Shown piece after piece: positions 24,860 through 33,191 of a stretch of 64,000 nt of DNA (position 1 is its first letter; every line of letters begins with the position of its first letter). The notes below the pieces were generated by a model. It searched no databases. It had not been told where the DNA came from and saw nothing but the letters and a program-made list of their open reading frames with translations. The stretch lies in assembly GCA_946183415.1 (NCBI GenBank), contig CAMHAM010000006.1, positions 1 to 64,000 of the forward strand, written 5' to 3'. The position numbers and the translations under genes are program-made. The DNA comes from an uncultured Prevotella sp. Its GTDB lineage: Bacteria > Bacteroidota > Bacteroidia > Bacteroidales > Bacteroidaceae.

Positions 24860-25258
24860 TTATTTTGTTAGACGTACGAGATCCTCTCTTCTGTAGAACA
24901 TCCGTTTGCCGATCTTGACAGGCTTCAAATAACCAGACTTCTCCCATTTCCAAAGGGTGGTGTGACTTACGTCTAGAACGTTCATGACATCCTTCTTAGA
25001 AATAAGCGACCCATCTTCCATCGGTAATGATTGTAGTCCAACACCGACATGCTTTTCTCCAAGGACATCTTCCAAAGAAGATTGTCTCATGGCTTTTGCA
25101 AACTCCAAAACACCTTCACCTGTGAGGGTGATTGAGATACGATCCGGGCTCTTCCGGACTTCCGAGACAAGCTTGCTTGCAAGTAACCTTGTCTCAAAGT
25201 CAGTATTCAGGATTGGTCCCCTGGATACTTCATTTTGGTTTAAATGTTCATTCATCAT
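24860..25258 (-). CDS. MerR/excisionase-type helix-turn-helix protein
   Basis: 132 aa. The C-terminal domain SKKDVMNVLDVSHTTLWKWE followed by KSGYLKPVKIGKRMFYRRED is a textbook excisionase-type winged helix; the N-terminal 70 residues are unassigned. Divergent from the XRE regulator and adjacent to the iteron region, so it is a candidate excision factor or replication regulator. Its promoter at 25371-25378 is overlapped by an inverted repeat. Confidence 0.75.
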   Translation of the reverse strand: MMNEHLNQNEVSRGPILNTDFETRLLASKLVSEVRKSPDRISITLTGEGVLEFAKAMRQSSLEDVLGEKHVGVGLQSLPMEDGSLISKKDVMNVLDVSHTTLWKWEKSGYLKPVKIGKRMFYRREDLVRLTK

Positions 25259-25283
25259 ATTTTAAAATTTTGGTTTTTTTATT

Positions 25284-25391
25284 TTGTATTCTACTTTTTT
25301 TTTGTAATTTTGCAGCGGAAACGAGCCGTAATTTTGCATCAAACTCGGAATAAAAATTCCAAATCTGGTGCAAATATAATACATTTGGAAT
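25284..25391. promoter_or_regulatory. divergent promoters with an inverted-repeat operator
   Basis: On the + strand TTG (25284-25286), 18 bp, TAATTTTG (25305-25312), and a second TAATTTTG at 25329-25336 could serve the XRE gene. On the minus strand TATATTTG (25371-25378) serves the 132-aa gene. ATTCCAAAT (25356-25364) and ATTTGGAAT (25383-25391) form a perfect 9-bp inverted repeat around that minus promoter, a good operator for the two-domain XRE protein. Confidence 0.55.
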
Positions 25392-25439
25392 AAAGTAAAC
25401 CGAAAATGAATAAAAGTTTAACATAAATTATCATTTTGA

Positions 25440-26039
25440 ATGGATTTATATCAAACTTTGAATATATATGATTTAAATATAGGTGATGTGATTCGTAATT
25501 ATCTAAAAACACATCACCTTACGCAACACCAGTTTGCTGAAGATATCGGATTGAGTAAATCAAAAGTTGACCGACTGTTCCAAAGTCGTACAATAGACAC
25601 ATCACTACTGGTGGTTATTTCCAAAGCCCTCAAATACAATTTCTTTGCACTTTATGCAGGTGATGCAAGAAATGATAACAATTGCGAAACAATAGAAAAT
25701 ATACATATAGGCAAACTTATCGAACTTAAGCTCAAGGAGAGTAACCTGTCACAAGCCCAGTTGGCAGAAAGGCTGAAAATGAACCAGCCAGTCGTGAGCA
25801 AGCTTATAAAAAAAGAATCCGTTGACACAGGCAGATTAGTGGAATTATGCCATGTCTTCGATTACAACTTCTTCCAGGACTATTATTATCGTCCAAATCG
25901 CCTCATTGACGAAGAGAGGAAGAAATATATTGCGTTGCTAGAAAAATACAATGCTTTACTTAACGAAAATGCCAGGTTGAAAGCCGAAATATACGACCTT
26001 AAGACCGAGATAGAAAAACTCAGTCTAAGAGGTCAATAA
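25440..26039 (+). CDS. tandem XRE-type HTH regulator with C-terminal coiled coil
   Basis: 199 aa. Two HTH_XRE domains: residues 14-70 (THHLTQHQFAEDIGLSKSKV) and 88-140 (SNLSQAQLAERLKMNQPVVS). A heptad helix follows (YIALLEKYNALLNENARLKA, about 155-195) for dimerisation. It is the only + strand gene of the element's right end, divergent from the 132-aa HTH gene, and its 3' end overlaps the integrase 3' end by 20 bp. Likely the immunity-type repressor controlling integration and replication. Confidence 0.8.
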   Translation: MDLYQTLNIYDLNIGDVIRNYLKTHHLTQHQFAEDIGLSKSKVDRLFQSRTIDTSLLVVISKALKYNFFALYAGDARNDNNCETIENIHIGKLIELKLKESNLSQAQLAERLKMNQPVVSKLIKKESVDTGRLVELCHVFDYNFFQDYYYRPNRLIDEERKKYIALLEKYNALLNENARLKAEIYDLKTEIEKLSLRGQ

Positions 26040-27543
26040 CATTCTTCAGGGTCTCATCCTCGATCTTGCGATAACGCTTGAAGGCCTTGGATCCTTCCAC
26101 ATGACCAGACATCTTGCCAATCAAGTTCGGATCGGTGACCTTGAAATAAGCGTTACCAACGAAGGTACGCCTGGCCAAATGGCTCGATGCTATCTCATTG
26201 ATAGGACGCAACTCGTTTTCACCAGTCAACGGATTGCGCACCTCAACATTTCTTTTTATCTCAGCCATTGTAAAGATGGCCTTGATAGCATCATTGTACC
26301 TCTGCTCCGTGATAAAGGGGAACAAACGCCCCATCTTATCCTGTCCCTCATACTTCTCAATGAGTTCCAGGGCCTTGGCATGAAGCGGAACGCATGCCTG
26401 CATGGCATCCTCTCCATTCTTAGTCTTGTGTGGAGTATATACCAGGATTCCATTCTCGATATGCTGAGGTGTCAGCTTGATCAAGTCGCTGACACGACAG
26501 CCGATAAAACACTGGAATATGAAGATGTCCCTGCAGACGACAATCGTTCTGATCGGCATCTTGCATTTCTTCCTGAAGTCCTCATCCATCGCGGGCCATT
26601 TCTTTTCAAGGTCATACTCTGCTATCTTATTTCGCTCTTCTATCGTAATATAGATGGGTGTGCCGACCTTTTCCGTCCCGATCCTCAGTCCGTCAAAAGG
26701 CCGGTTTGTTGTCAGTCCCTCTTCCACGAAGAAAAGAAACAGCGATTTCAAGCGCGTACGCATCTTGATGATAGTGTTCTCGCCCCTGGCCTGAATGACG
26801 TTGTGACCCTTCTTAATGGCTGCAGGATAGTTCTCAATCAACTTGGCAAAGAGCTTCGGATATTGCTCGGCCAGGGCATTCTCATGTCTCATGTAATCGC
26901 TGAGTTCCTCAATGTCATCACGGGTAACCGTGTCTATCGCGAAGGTATAATCCTTCCTTGCTTTCTCAGTAGCCCTTATAAAGCCCTCATATCTGGCGAT
27001 GACACGGGATAGGACACGGAACACCCTTGCATGGGAGTCCGCGAGCTGACGACGATGTATGTAGGTCTCGACAAGTTCAAAGAAGGTCTTCTTTGTAGTC
27101 TTGGTGTTGTACTTCTCCGGATGGTTGAACTTATCTATCACCTCTATCAGCCATTCACTTGACAGATCACTTTTGTCTGCGTCCTCAAAACAATCCAGAA
27201 TATGCTTTTTAAGCCTTTCCAGACGCTCAACCTGCTGGCGATGGTACTTCACGTCCGGTGTTTCAAGTCGCTGCTTGAAGACGATGGTGCCGCTCTTGCG
27301 CAGCGCATAGCCGTTCTTCCTGGCTTTCTCTGTGGATGCGGTGATGATGTTGCCAGGAACCTTCACACCCATCTTCTCCGTTTTCTCACGGTTGACGTAA
27401 TATTCAAAGTAATCCGGACTGATGAATATCTCACTCTTGGCATAGAGATCGAACGAAGTGCCTTGGAAGAACCTGATCATGATCTCGCTCTTCCCTGTCA
27501 CCTTCTGGATCTTGCTCGATATTCTTATTTCAATTTGTGCCAT
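26020..27543 (-). CDS. int: tyrosine recombinase (integrase) of the mobile element
   Basis: 507 aa. Arm-binding N-terminus, SAM-like core-binding domain (about 150-285) and catalytic domain with Arg350 (FIGCRVSDL), Lys at 373/375 (PHKTKNG), HLAR with His455 and Arg458, His481 (MSGHVEG) and nucleophile Tyr491 (KRYRKI). The set is complete. It is close to the right end of the element, facing inward, as is usual for ICEs and integrated plasmids of Bacteroidetes. It mediates integration and excision, probably aided by one of the small HTH proteins. Confidence 0.92.
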   Translation of the reverse strand: MAQIEIRISSKIQKVTGKSEIMIRFFQGTSFDLYAKSEIFISPDYFEYYVNREKTEKMGVKVPGNIITASTEKARKNGYALRKSGTIVFKQRLETPDVKYHRQQVERLERLKKHILDCFEDADKSDLSSEWLIEVIDKFNHPEKYNTKTTKKTFFELVETYIHRRQLADSHARVFRVLSRVIARYEGFIRATEKARKDYTFAIDTVTRDDIEELSDYMRHENALAEQYPKLFAKLIENYPAAIKKGHNVIQARGENTIIKMRTRLKSLFLFFVEEGLTTNRPFDGLRIGTEKVGTPIYITIEERNKIAEYDLEKKWPAMDEDFRKKCKMPIRTIVVCRDIFIFQCFIGCRVSDLIKLTPQHIENGILVYTPHKTKNGEDAMQACVPLHAKALELIEKYEGQDKMGRLFPFITEQRYNDAIKAIFTMAEIKRNVEVRNPLTGENELRPINEIASSHLARRTFVGNAYFKVTDPNLIGKMSGHVEGSKAFKRYRKIEDETLKNVIDLLD

Positions 27544-27885
27544 TTTTTTGGAAACTCTTGCTTATTTCAAAAATAATGTGTACCTTTGCAGCAGAATATA
27601 AAGCGAACTTTAAAATAGTGATACAAAGATGATTTCGCCTGCAAAGGTACGAAAAAGGCACGGGAATTTGAAAATTTTTCCCGTGTTTTTCCCGTGATAA
27701 GAGAAATTTAACGTTATTTAAGTTTATTGATGTTGATAGTTTTTATCTGTAACATGCTGAAACTCAGCACAAATCAAGAATCTATAATTTTTGTTGATTT
27801 CCTTGAATCACCCGAAAAAGAGTCCGAGTACCCCAACAAGAGAGCTTCCACAACGGAGGCTCTTTTTTTGTCCCAGAGGTCAATA
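27544..27885. other. attachment-site region candidate right of the integrase
   Basis: Noncoding. A + strand promoter (TTG 27558-27560, 20 bp, TACCTTTG 27581-27588) faces a minus -7 box TACCTTTG (27643-27650) that could serve the integrase, so the two transcripts overlap. About 27660-27697 has CACGGGAA / TTCCCGTG inverted repeats with a second TTCCCGTG, suitable as integrase arm sites. The att core cannot be fixed because the left end of the element is outside the window; no tRNA gene is seen here. Confidence 0.4.
27841..27870 (+). terminator. rho-independent terminator on the + strand
   Basis: AGAGCTTCC (27841-27849) pairs with GGAGGCTCT (27855-27863, one G-U), followed by seven T. It would stop a + strand transcript begun at 27581, giving an RNA of about 270 nt, and protects the convergent recombinase gene. 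Confidence 0.65.
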
Positions 27886-28551
27886 TCACGCTTCTGTGCA
27901 TCCGCTTAATATATTTGTTGCAGCACGAACAGTCGAAGGATTGATGCGATAACGGCGTGCCAGAGAACCTACCTGATAGCGCTTGGTCTTGCTCCCCTTC
28001 AGCTTCTTGCGCAGATCCTCCATCAGTTTGGGGTATTTCTTCTCATAATCCTCGAGCGTCATCCGATAGCCTGTCTTCCGCCCCACTTTTCCACCTTCAG
28101 CCCTGAACTTATCGTAGCCCGACTTCATACGGAATCGGATAGCCTCACGCTCCAGCTTGGCACAAGTCCCCAGCGTTGCAATCATAATCATCAGGAACGG
28201 GTGCTCCTCACCATCGTTATTGAAGATGCTCAGCTGTTCCTTCTGGAAGTAGACATTCGTCTTGTGCTCCTTGCAGAAGATGATCGACTTCAGTATCTCA
28301 TCGATGTTACGCCCCAGGCGCGACAGCTCGCTACAGAGAATGGTACATTTGTGCTTCGTGGCATATTCCAGCGCGTCCATCAAAGCAGCCCGTTCGCTGT
28401 TCTTCTTAGCCCCAGAGATTTTCTCGGTGAAGATTCGCTCCACGCTATATTCGTTGCCGTTGGCATACGCCTGAAGATCGACGACCTGTCGGTCTGTGTC
28501 CTGGATTAGCGTAGATACTCTTGCGTATATGATACATGGTTTAGTTGGCAT
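27886..28551 (-). CDS. serine recombinase, resolvase family, second copy type
   Basis: 221 aa from the ATG at 28551; a longer reading to 28662 would run through the promoter. Catalytic motifs: IIYARVSTLIQDTDRQ with Ser13, SELSRLGRNIDEIL, and the helix ATLGTCAKLEREAIRFRMKS. The C-terminal HTH is preceded by GGKVGRKTGYR and ends with YRINPSTVRAATN. It is not close to the 19078 resolvase. Small recombinases of this kind at element edges often act on nearby inverted sites; the inverted repeat at 28691-29127 begins 140 bp upstream. Confidence 0.85.
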   Translation of the reverse strand: MPTKPCIIYARVSTLIQDTDRQVVDLQAYANGNEYSVERIFTEKISGAKKNSERAALMDALEYATKHKCTILCSELSRLGRNIDEILKSIIFCKEHKTNVYFQKEQLSIFNNDGEEHPFLMIMIATLGTCAKLEREAIRFRMKSGYDKFRAEGGKVGRKTGYRMTLEDYEKKYPKLMEDLRKKLKGSKTKRYQVGSLARRYRINPSTVRAATNILSGCTEA

Positions 28552-28575
28552 ATTGTAAAGTAGTTTATCATAAGG

Positions 28576-28583
28576 CAAATATA
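28576..28583 (-). promoter_or_regulatory. -7 element of the second serine recombinase
   Basis: TATATTTG on the minus strand, 25 bp upstream of the ATG at 28551, followed by C. It decides the start codon, because the longer open frame would overlap it. Confidence 0.6.
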
Positions 28584-28690
28584 CAAATTTTCGTTGGAAT
28601 AATATGTCAAATAACGCGAAAAGTTTTCTGTTTAGTGGTAGATTTAATTTTTTAGGTTTCACAAGTGACTTCTCACCTACATAATAATAA

Positions 28691-29127
28691 ATTTAGATTT
28701 TACATACACTGCATACACCTACATGTTATCTTACTGATATACTGTACATTTGCTTAGTGTATGCAGGCTATATTTCAGTGTATGCAAGCAAATAAAACGG
28801 CATGAATACGTTAAAACGTTAGGGATTTACTGATAATCTTCGTGCCTTTGCAGTATTGATGACTACATACTGATCGATAATCGCAAGTCAAGCCGATTTG
28901 TCCCAGCCCCTGGGACAATCAGTCCCACCCCTTGGGACAACTGGTCCCACCCCCTGGGACTATTTTAAAACAGTACTAAATATGAAACACTGTGTCAGCC
29001 TGACAACTCCTTTGAAAATTGATTGCAAATTTGCATACACTAAAACGACTACTGCATACACTAAGCAAACTGACTGTATATCAGAAAGATAATATATTAG
29101 TGTATGCAGTGTATGCAAAATCTAAAA
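28691..29127. repeat. 95-bp imperfect inverted repeat around a palindrome array
   Basis: Arms 28691-28785 and 29033-29127 are inverted copies matching at roughly four of five positions without gaps. Each arm itself carries TGCATACACT and its complement AGTGTATGCA several times. The 247-bp centre holds the palindrome triplet at 28900-28960. No gene is convincing in 28552-29268, so this repeat is what the 717-bp gap contains besides promoters. Confidence 0.75.
28900..28960. promoter_or_regulatory. three 17-bp palindromes at exact 22-bp spacing
   Basis: GTCCCAGCCCCTGGGAC (28900-28916), GTCCCACCCCTTGGGAC (28922-28938) and GTCCCACCCCCTGGGAC (28944-28960). The GTCCCA/TGGGAC half-sites are nearly invariant and the centre varies. 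Starts are 22 bp apart, two helical turns, so three dimers would line up on one face. Probably a cooperative operator. Confidence 0.65.
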
Positions 29128-29268
29128 ATCTAATTACACAAATATACCGTCACATACGAATTCCACACTTCAGGGAGAGCCAAAGCAAAGAAACTCAAAT
29201 GGAGAGTTTTCAGACTCAAGATGAGCTCTGTACAGAAATATCTTCAAGAAAGTTCGTAATACGTTGTA

Positions 29269-29742
29269 TTATTTCTTGAGTTCGTAGAGGACATTGAGCG
29301 TGGGGGTGTAGGTGTTCTTAAGGGTGACGGTGACGAAGCCGCTTTCGAGTTCGAACTTGGCGACTTTATGATCATCCTTCAGCATGGGGCAATTAGGCCA
29401 GGCACCTGTTTCCTTCTCAAAGTCGTCGCGCAACTTCTGCCACATCTGGCGCGTGCTGTCGTTGGTAGACAAGACCCAGTTCTCCTGCACAGCCTGAATC
29501 ACGCCGTCAGCCTGTCCTAACAGCACATGATACTTCTCAGCAGGATTCTTCAGCACTACTACCCTACCCGTCGAATCAGGAGCAGCAGCAGAATCGATGG
29601 CAAAACCACGATGAGCCATCGAGTCGATAAAGACATTCAAAGGCAGCGATGTAGATAATCCACGATAGAGAAAATCCGACTTATCACTGTTGCAGGCACT
29701 CAGCGCCAAAAAGGCCATAACGGCAATAAATAACTTTTTCAT
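29269..29742 (-). CDS. putative lipoprotein, 157 aa
   Basis: Signal peptide MKKLFIAVMAFLALSAC with lipobox LSAC (Cys17). The mature part has short motifs (ESGFVTVTLKN near the C-terminus) but no family I recognise. It is divergent from the TonB receptor gene, with separate promoters in the 91-bp gap. This is the first gene that looks chromosomal rather than element-borne. Confidence 0.7.
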   Translation of the reverse strand: MKKLFIAVMAFLALSACNSDKSDFLYRGLSTSLPLNVFIDSMAHRGFAIDSAAAPDSTGRVVVLKNPAEKYHVLLGQADGVIQAVQENWVLSTNDSTRQMWQKLRDDFEKETGAWPNCPMLKDDHKVAKFELESGFVTVTLKNTYTPTLNVLYELKK

Positions 29743-29767
29743 ACTGACACAAATTAATAATTTGTTG

Positions 29768-29826
29768 CAAAAATACTAAAAAATATCCATTAACTCCAAG
29801 CATTTCACCATATTTTTGTAACTTTG
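29768..29826. promoter_or_regulatory. divergent promoters between lipoprotein and TonB receptor
   Basis: Minus strand TATTTTTG at 29768-29775 for the lipoprotein. On the + strand TATTTTTG (29811-29818) and the abutting TAACTTTG (29819-29826) serve the receptor, leaving a leader of only a few bases before the ATG at 29834. Confidence 0.55.
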
Positions 29827-29833
29827 CGGCCAA

Positions 29834-31888
29834 ATGTCGATATTCAACATATTACTGACGGCACTGACGTTAGTGCCAACGAACGAGGGAGACACCATCC
29901 AGACAGAGCGTCTGGACGAGGTTGTCGTCGTCTCGAATTCAGCCCGTCAACGCGTTCAGAGCGTGCAGACTGGTGCAGAACAACTGAAACTGAAGGAGCT
30001 GACAGCCTCGCCACAGCTTTTTGGCGAGCGTGACATCATGCGATCACTGCAGCTCCTGGCAGGTGTAAAGGCGGAGAGCGACGCTTCGAGCGGATTCCAG
30101 GTAAGAGGTGGTACCTCAGCACAGAACCAGATACAGCTCGACGGTACACCCGTCTATAACGCAGGCCATCTGGGAGGACTCTTCTCTGCCTTCAATGATG
30201 ACGCTCTCGCTGCAGCCACCTTATATAAAGGATTATTGCCTGCACAATACGGCAGTGCCTCATCGGCAGTGCTCGACATCATTGGCAAGACTGGCAATAA
30301 GAGCGAGTATCACGGAGGGGCCTCTATCGGTATCCTGGCAGCTAAGGCCACGTTCGAAGGTCCTATCGTGAAAAACAAGGCTGCCTTCCTCGTGACAGCG
30401 CGCCGCTCGTACATGGACTGGATTCTGAAGATGTCGAAGGACTTCAGTGGCAACACGCTCTATTTCTACGATGTGAACGCGAAAGTAGACTGGACCATCA
30501 ACAGCAAGAACCAGCTCTTCCTTACCTTCTTCTCAGGCAAGGACGAGACGGGACTTGAGAAGATGGTTGACCTGAAGTGGAACAACCTCTCAGCCAGTCT
30601 GAAGTGGCTGCACTACTTCAACGACAACAGCTACTCGCAGTCGAACATCTACTATAGCGGCTACGGCACAGACAACGGTACAGACTTGCTGGGTATGAAC
30701 CTGTGGTTTGCAGGGCATATCCGTCAGACAGGTTTTAAGCAGGACCTGCACTTGGGACTGGGCGACTACAAGATTGACGCAGGACTACAGACAGCCCTGA
30801 TGAACGTGAAGTCAGCAGAGTGGAAGAAGGTGACGCTGGAGGAAAAGGAACAGCGCAAGGCCTGGGACAATGCCATCTGGGCAAATCTCGTATTCCCTCT
30901 GAATAAGAACATACACGTCTCAGCAGGTCTGCGACTGACGGCATTCATGCCCTTAGGCGGCTCGCTCTACTACGACATTGACTCTAAAGGAAATATCGAG
31001 TGGTATCACAACTATCCCAACAACAGAATTGTGAAGACCTATCTGAACCTGGAGCCTCGCCTGAGCCTAAACTGGCAGACCTCAGACCTAACCTCTATTA
31101 AAATAGGATACACGCGTACCTCTCAGAATATACATGCCCTGCGCAATCAGAGCACTTCAACCCCATTCGACCGCTACACCATGAGCAGCAACGTGATAAA
31201 GCCCGAGGTGGCAGACCAGGTCAGCGGCGGTTTCTTCCTGATGACTCCCACACAGATGTACGACTTCTCGATTGAAGGCTACTACCGCCATATCAACAAT
31301 GCCCTCGACTATCGCGACGGCAAGACGTTCAGCAGCGAGATCGAGATTGAGCGCCTGATTCTGCCTGGAGAAGGCAAGGGCTACGGTGTAGAGCTGAGCG
31401 CGAGGAAGAACGGCGGCAGGCTGACAGGCTGGATGAACTACACCCTCTCGTGGTCAAAGACGAGAATCGACGGTGTGAACGGCGGGAAATGGTATAATGC
31501 CAATAACGACCGCCGCCATGATATCAACATTGTAGCTATGTACCAACTGACCAAGCGCTGGACCCTAAGTGCCGCCTGGGTGTTTAATACAGGACAGGCT
31601 TTCACAGCCCCCAGCGGCAAATACCAGATAGAAGGCAACTGGATCTTCTACTACACAGAGCGTAACGGCTATCGTGCTCCAGACTACCACCATCTGGACA
31701 TCGGAGCCGTGTGGAAGAAGCAGAACAAGCATACGACGATTGAATGGGCATTCAGCATCTACAACCTGTACAACCACTACAACCCCTACCTCATCAACTT
31801 CGAGGACCGCTCGAAATCAGGTACTACAGCTGTACAGTATTCGCTCTTCGGCATCGTACCGTCAGTAGCATTTAACATCAAATTCTGA
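29834..31888 (+). CDS. TonB-dependent outer-membrane receptor
   Basis: 684 aa. A short hydrophobic N-terminus is followed by a TonB-box-like ERLDEVVVVSNSAR, a plug domain (about 30-150, with GVKAESDASSGFQVRGG and GGLFSAFNDDAL) and a beta barrel ending in a typical aromatic strand SVAFNIKF. It imports a ligand across the outer membrane with TonB energy. It lacks the N-terminal carboxypeptidase-like domain often present in this subgroup. It is 6 bp upstream of the DUF4249 lipoprotein, the usual partner. Substrate unknown. Confidence 0.88.
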   Translation: MSIFNILLTALTLVPTNEGDTIQTERLDEVVVVSNSARQRVQSVQTGAEQLKLKELTASPQLFGERDIMRSLQLLAGVKAESDASSGFQVRGGTSAQNQIQLDGTPVYNAGHLGGLFSAFNDDALAAATLYKGLLPAQYGSASSAVLDIIGKTGNKSEYHGGASIGILAAKATFEGPIVKNKAAFLVTARRSYMDWILKMSKDFSGNTLYFYDVNAKVDWTINSKNQLFLTFFSGKDETGLEKMVDLKWNNLSASLKWLHYFNDNSYSQSNIYYSGYGTDNGTDLLGMNLWFAGHIRQTGFKQDLHLGLGDYKIDAGLQTALMNVKSAEWKKVTLEEKEQRKAWDNAIWANLVFPLNKNIHVSAGLRLTAFMPLGGSLYYDIDSKGNIEWYHNYPNNRIVKTYLNLEPRLSLNWQTSDLTSIKIGYTRTSQNIHALRNQSTSTPFDRYTMSSNVIKPEVADQVSGGFFLMTPTQMYDFSIEGYYRHINNALDYRDGKTFSSEIEIERLILPGEGKGYGVELSARKNGGRLTGWMNYTLSWSKTRIDGVNGGKWYNANNDRRHDINIVAMYQLTKRWTLSAAWVFNTGQAFTAPSGKYQIEGNWIFYYTERNGYRAPDYHHLDIGAVWKKQNKHTTIEWAFSIYNLYNHYNPYLINFEDRSKSGTTAVQYSLFGIVPSVAFNIKF

Positions 31889-31894
31889 AAAGGC

Positions 31895-32689
31895 ATGAAA
31901 GCAAAACTATACACCCTGCTGCTCATCGGTATGACTCTCTGCAGCTGCGAGAAGAATATCGATATCGATTTCCACAGTGCCGTGCCCCTCTACTATGTGG
32001 AAGGCTGGATTACGCCTTATGAGACCATCATACGCGTCAGCCAGACCAAGAACATGTCGGACACCACCTCCGTCAGCGGCATCGACAATGCCATCGTTAC
32101 CATCACAGACGAAGATGGCAAGACGTTCGACGTACCCTACTCAGAAAGAGACTACTACATGTCTGATGAACATGGAGAAGTGGGCAAGACCTATCGCCTG
32201 GACGTCACCGTAGACGGCCATCATTTCTCGTCCACCTCGAAGATGTACAGGATGGCCAGTATCAACACGTTCCGTCTGATCTGGAAGAACATGCTCTCTG
32301 AGCGCTATATCTTTGGTGATATCAGGATTCAGGATTTCCCCAATGAAATCAACTACTATTACATCCACATCTACCGCAATGGCATCCCCTACCGTTCTGC
32401 AGTGCTGAAAGATGACACTAACCCAGGAGGAGAACTGCAGCAGCTCTTCGCCTTCAATAAGGAGGGAAGTACCGATCAGGACAGACTGAGGGAAGGAGAT
32501 GAACTGGAGGCAGAAGTAAGAACCATCGACGAGCGGTCGTATGAATATCTCTACTCGCTCCTGCTGATAGACAATACAGGAACCAATCCTATAGAAAACT
32601 TTACTGGAGGATGTCTGGGGTATTTCAGTGCTTTCAGTGGCGTTGGACGAGGTATCGAATTCCGTACAGAATATGTAGAAGAGGAGTGA
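31895..32689 (+). CDS. DUF4249 family surface lipoprotein
   Basis: 264 aa. Signal peptide with lipobox LCSC (Cys18). Beta-rich: AVPLYYVEGWITPYETIIRV, TTSVSGIDNAIVTITDEDGK and a late GCLGYFSAFSGVGRGIEF block, all typical of DUF4249. These proteins are encoded after a TonB receptor and likely sit on the cell surface as part of the uptake complex. Stop codon is part of the shared terminator stem. Confidence 0.85.
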   Translation: MKAKLYTLLLIGMTLCSCEKNIDIDFHSAVPLYYVEGWITPYETIIRVSQTKNMSDTTSVSGIDNAIVTITDEDGKTFDVPYSERDYYMSDEHGEVGKTYRLDVTVDGHHFSSTSKMYRMASINTFRLIWKNMLSERYIFGDIRIQDFPNEINYYYIHIYRNGIPYRSAVLKDDTNPGGELQQLFAFNKEGSTDQDRLREGDELEAEVRTIDERSYEYLYSLLLIDNTGTNPIENFTGGCLGYFSAFSGVGRGIEFRTEYVEEE

Positions 32690-32712
32690 CAAACAGAATC
32701 ACTCCTCTTTTC
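32680..32712. terminator. bidirectional terminator built from two stop codons
   Basis: AGAGGAGTGA (32680-32689) and TCACTCCTCT (32699-32708) pair perfectly, with TTTCTT after on the + side and a purine-rich start opposite. The stem includes the last codons and stops of both convergent genes. Confidence 0.7.
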
Positions 32713-33187
32713 TTAATGTCATCTGCACACGGAGACCGCTGGCTAACTCCTCTGCTTCATAACTGATAACGAGTGTGGTCTCAGAGAACGAACGAACCAA
32801 AGCGAGAATCGCACCACGCTGTCCGTCCTCATTGGTGAAATCCATCTTCAGGTTGCTATTATCGCATTTATATTCGCCAGTGAAGATGGTCTCGCCAAGT
32901 TTTCCAAGCACGACGAACGAACCTGTACGGATCATGCCGTTATAGGTGCCATCGTCATAGAAGATAAACTTATCGTAAGAGAATCTGTCAGGAGTCCAAC
33001 CTGGGTCATCAGGATCCTCAGGTTCTGGAGCACCCTCGATGATGACATCGCCAGCCCCCCAGCCTCGCTGCCAGGTTCCCACGATGTATTCACCCAGGCG
33101 CTGGCCATCGTCGTCGCCGACACCACAGCCTGTCAGTAAAAGAAGAAGAAGGCCAGCGAGGCCAGCCTTCCTCAGTAACTTAACCAT
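32699..33187 (-). CDS. lipocalin-like lipoprotein, 162 aa
   Basis: The ATG at 33187 (MVKLLRKAGL) gives a good signal peptide with lipobox LTGC and Cys21; a longer frame start at 33208 lies in the asd coding end. The mature part has VGTWQRGW, DKFIFYDDGTYNG, GEYKCDNSNLKMDF and TLVISYEAEE, a pattern of small beta-barrel lipocalin-like lipoproteins common in Bacteroidetes. Role unknown. Separated from asd by 4 bp. Confidence 0.6.
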   Translation of the reverse strand: MVKLLRKAGLAGLLLLLLTGCGVGDDDGQRLGEYIVGTWQRGWGAGDVIIEGAPEPEDPDDPGWTPDRFSYDKFIFYDDGTYNGMIRTGSFVVLGKLGETIFTGEYKCDNSNLKMDFTNEDGQRGAILALVRSFSETTLVISYEAEELASGLRVQMTLRKEE

Positions 33188-33191
33188 ATTA

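Noticed and set aside
27760..27840. tRNA gene as the integration site
   Set aside because: No cloverleaf or TTCGA-type T-arm can be found between 27544 and 27885.
27727..27909. 60-codon + strand frame before the second serine recombinase
   Set aside because: It has no ribosome-binding context or family pattern and runs through the terminator at 27841-27870.
29019..29279. 86-codon + strand frame across the right inverted-repeat arm
   Set aside because: It reads through the TGCATACACT repeats and ends in the lipoprotein gene; no supporting feature.
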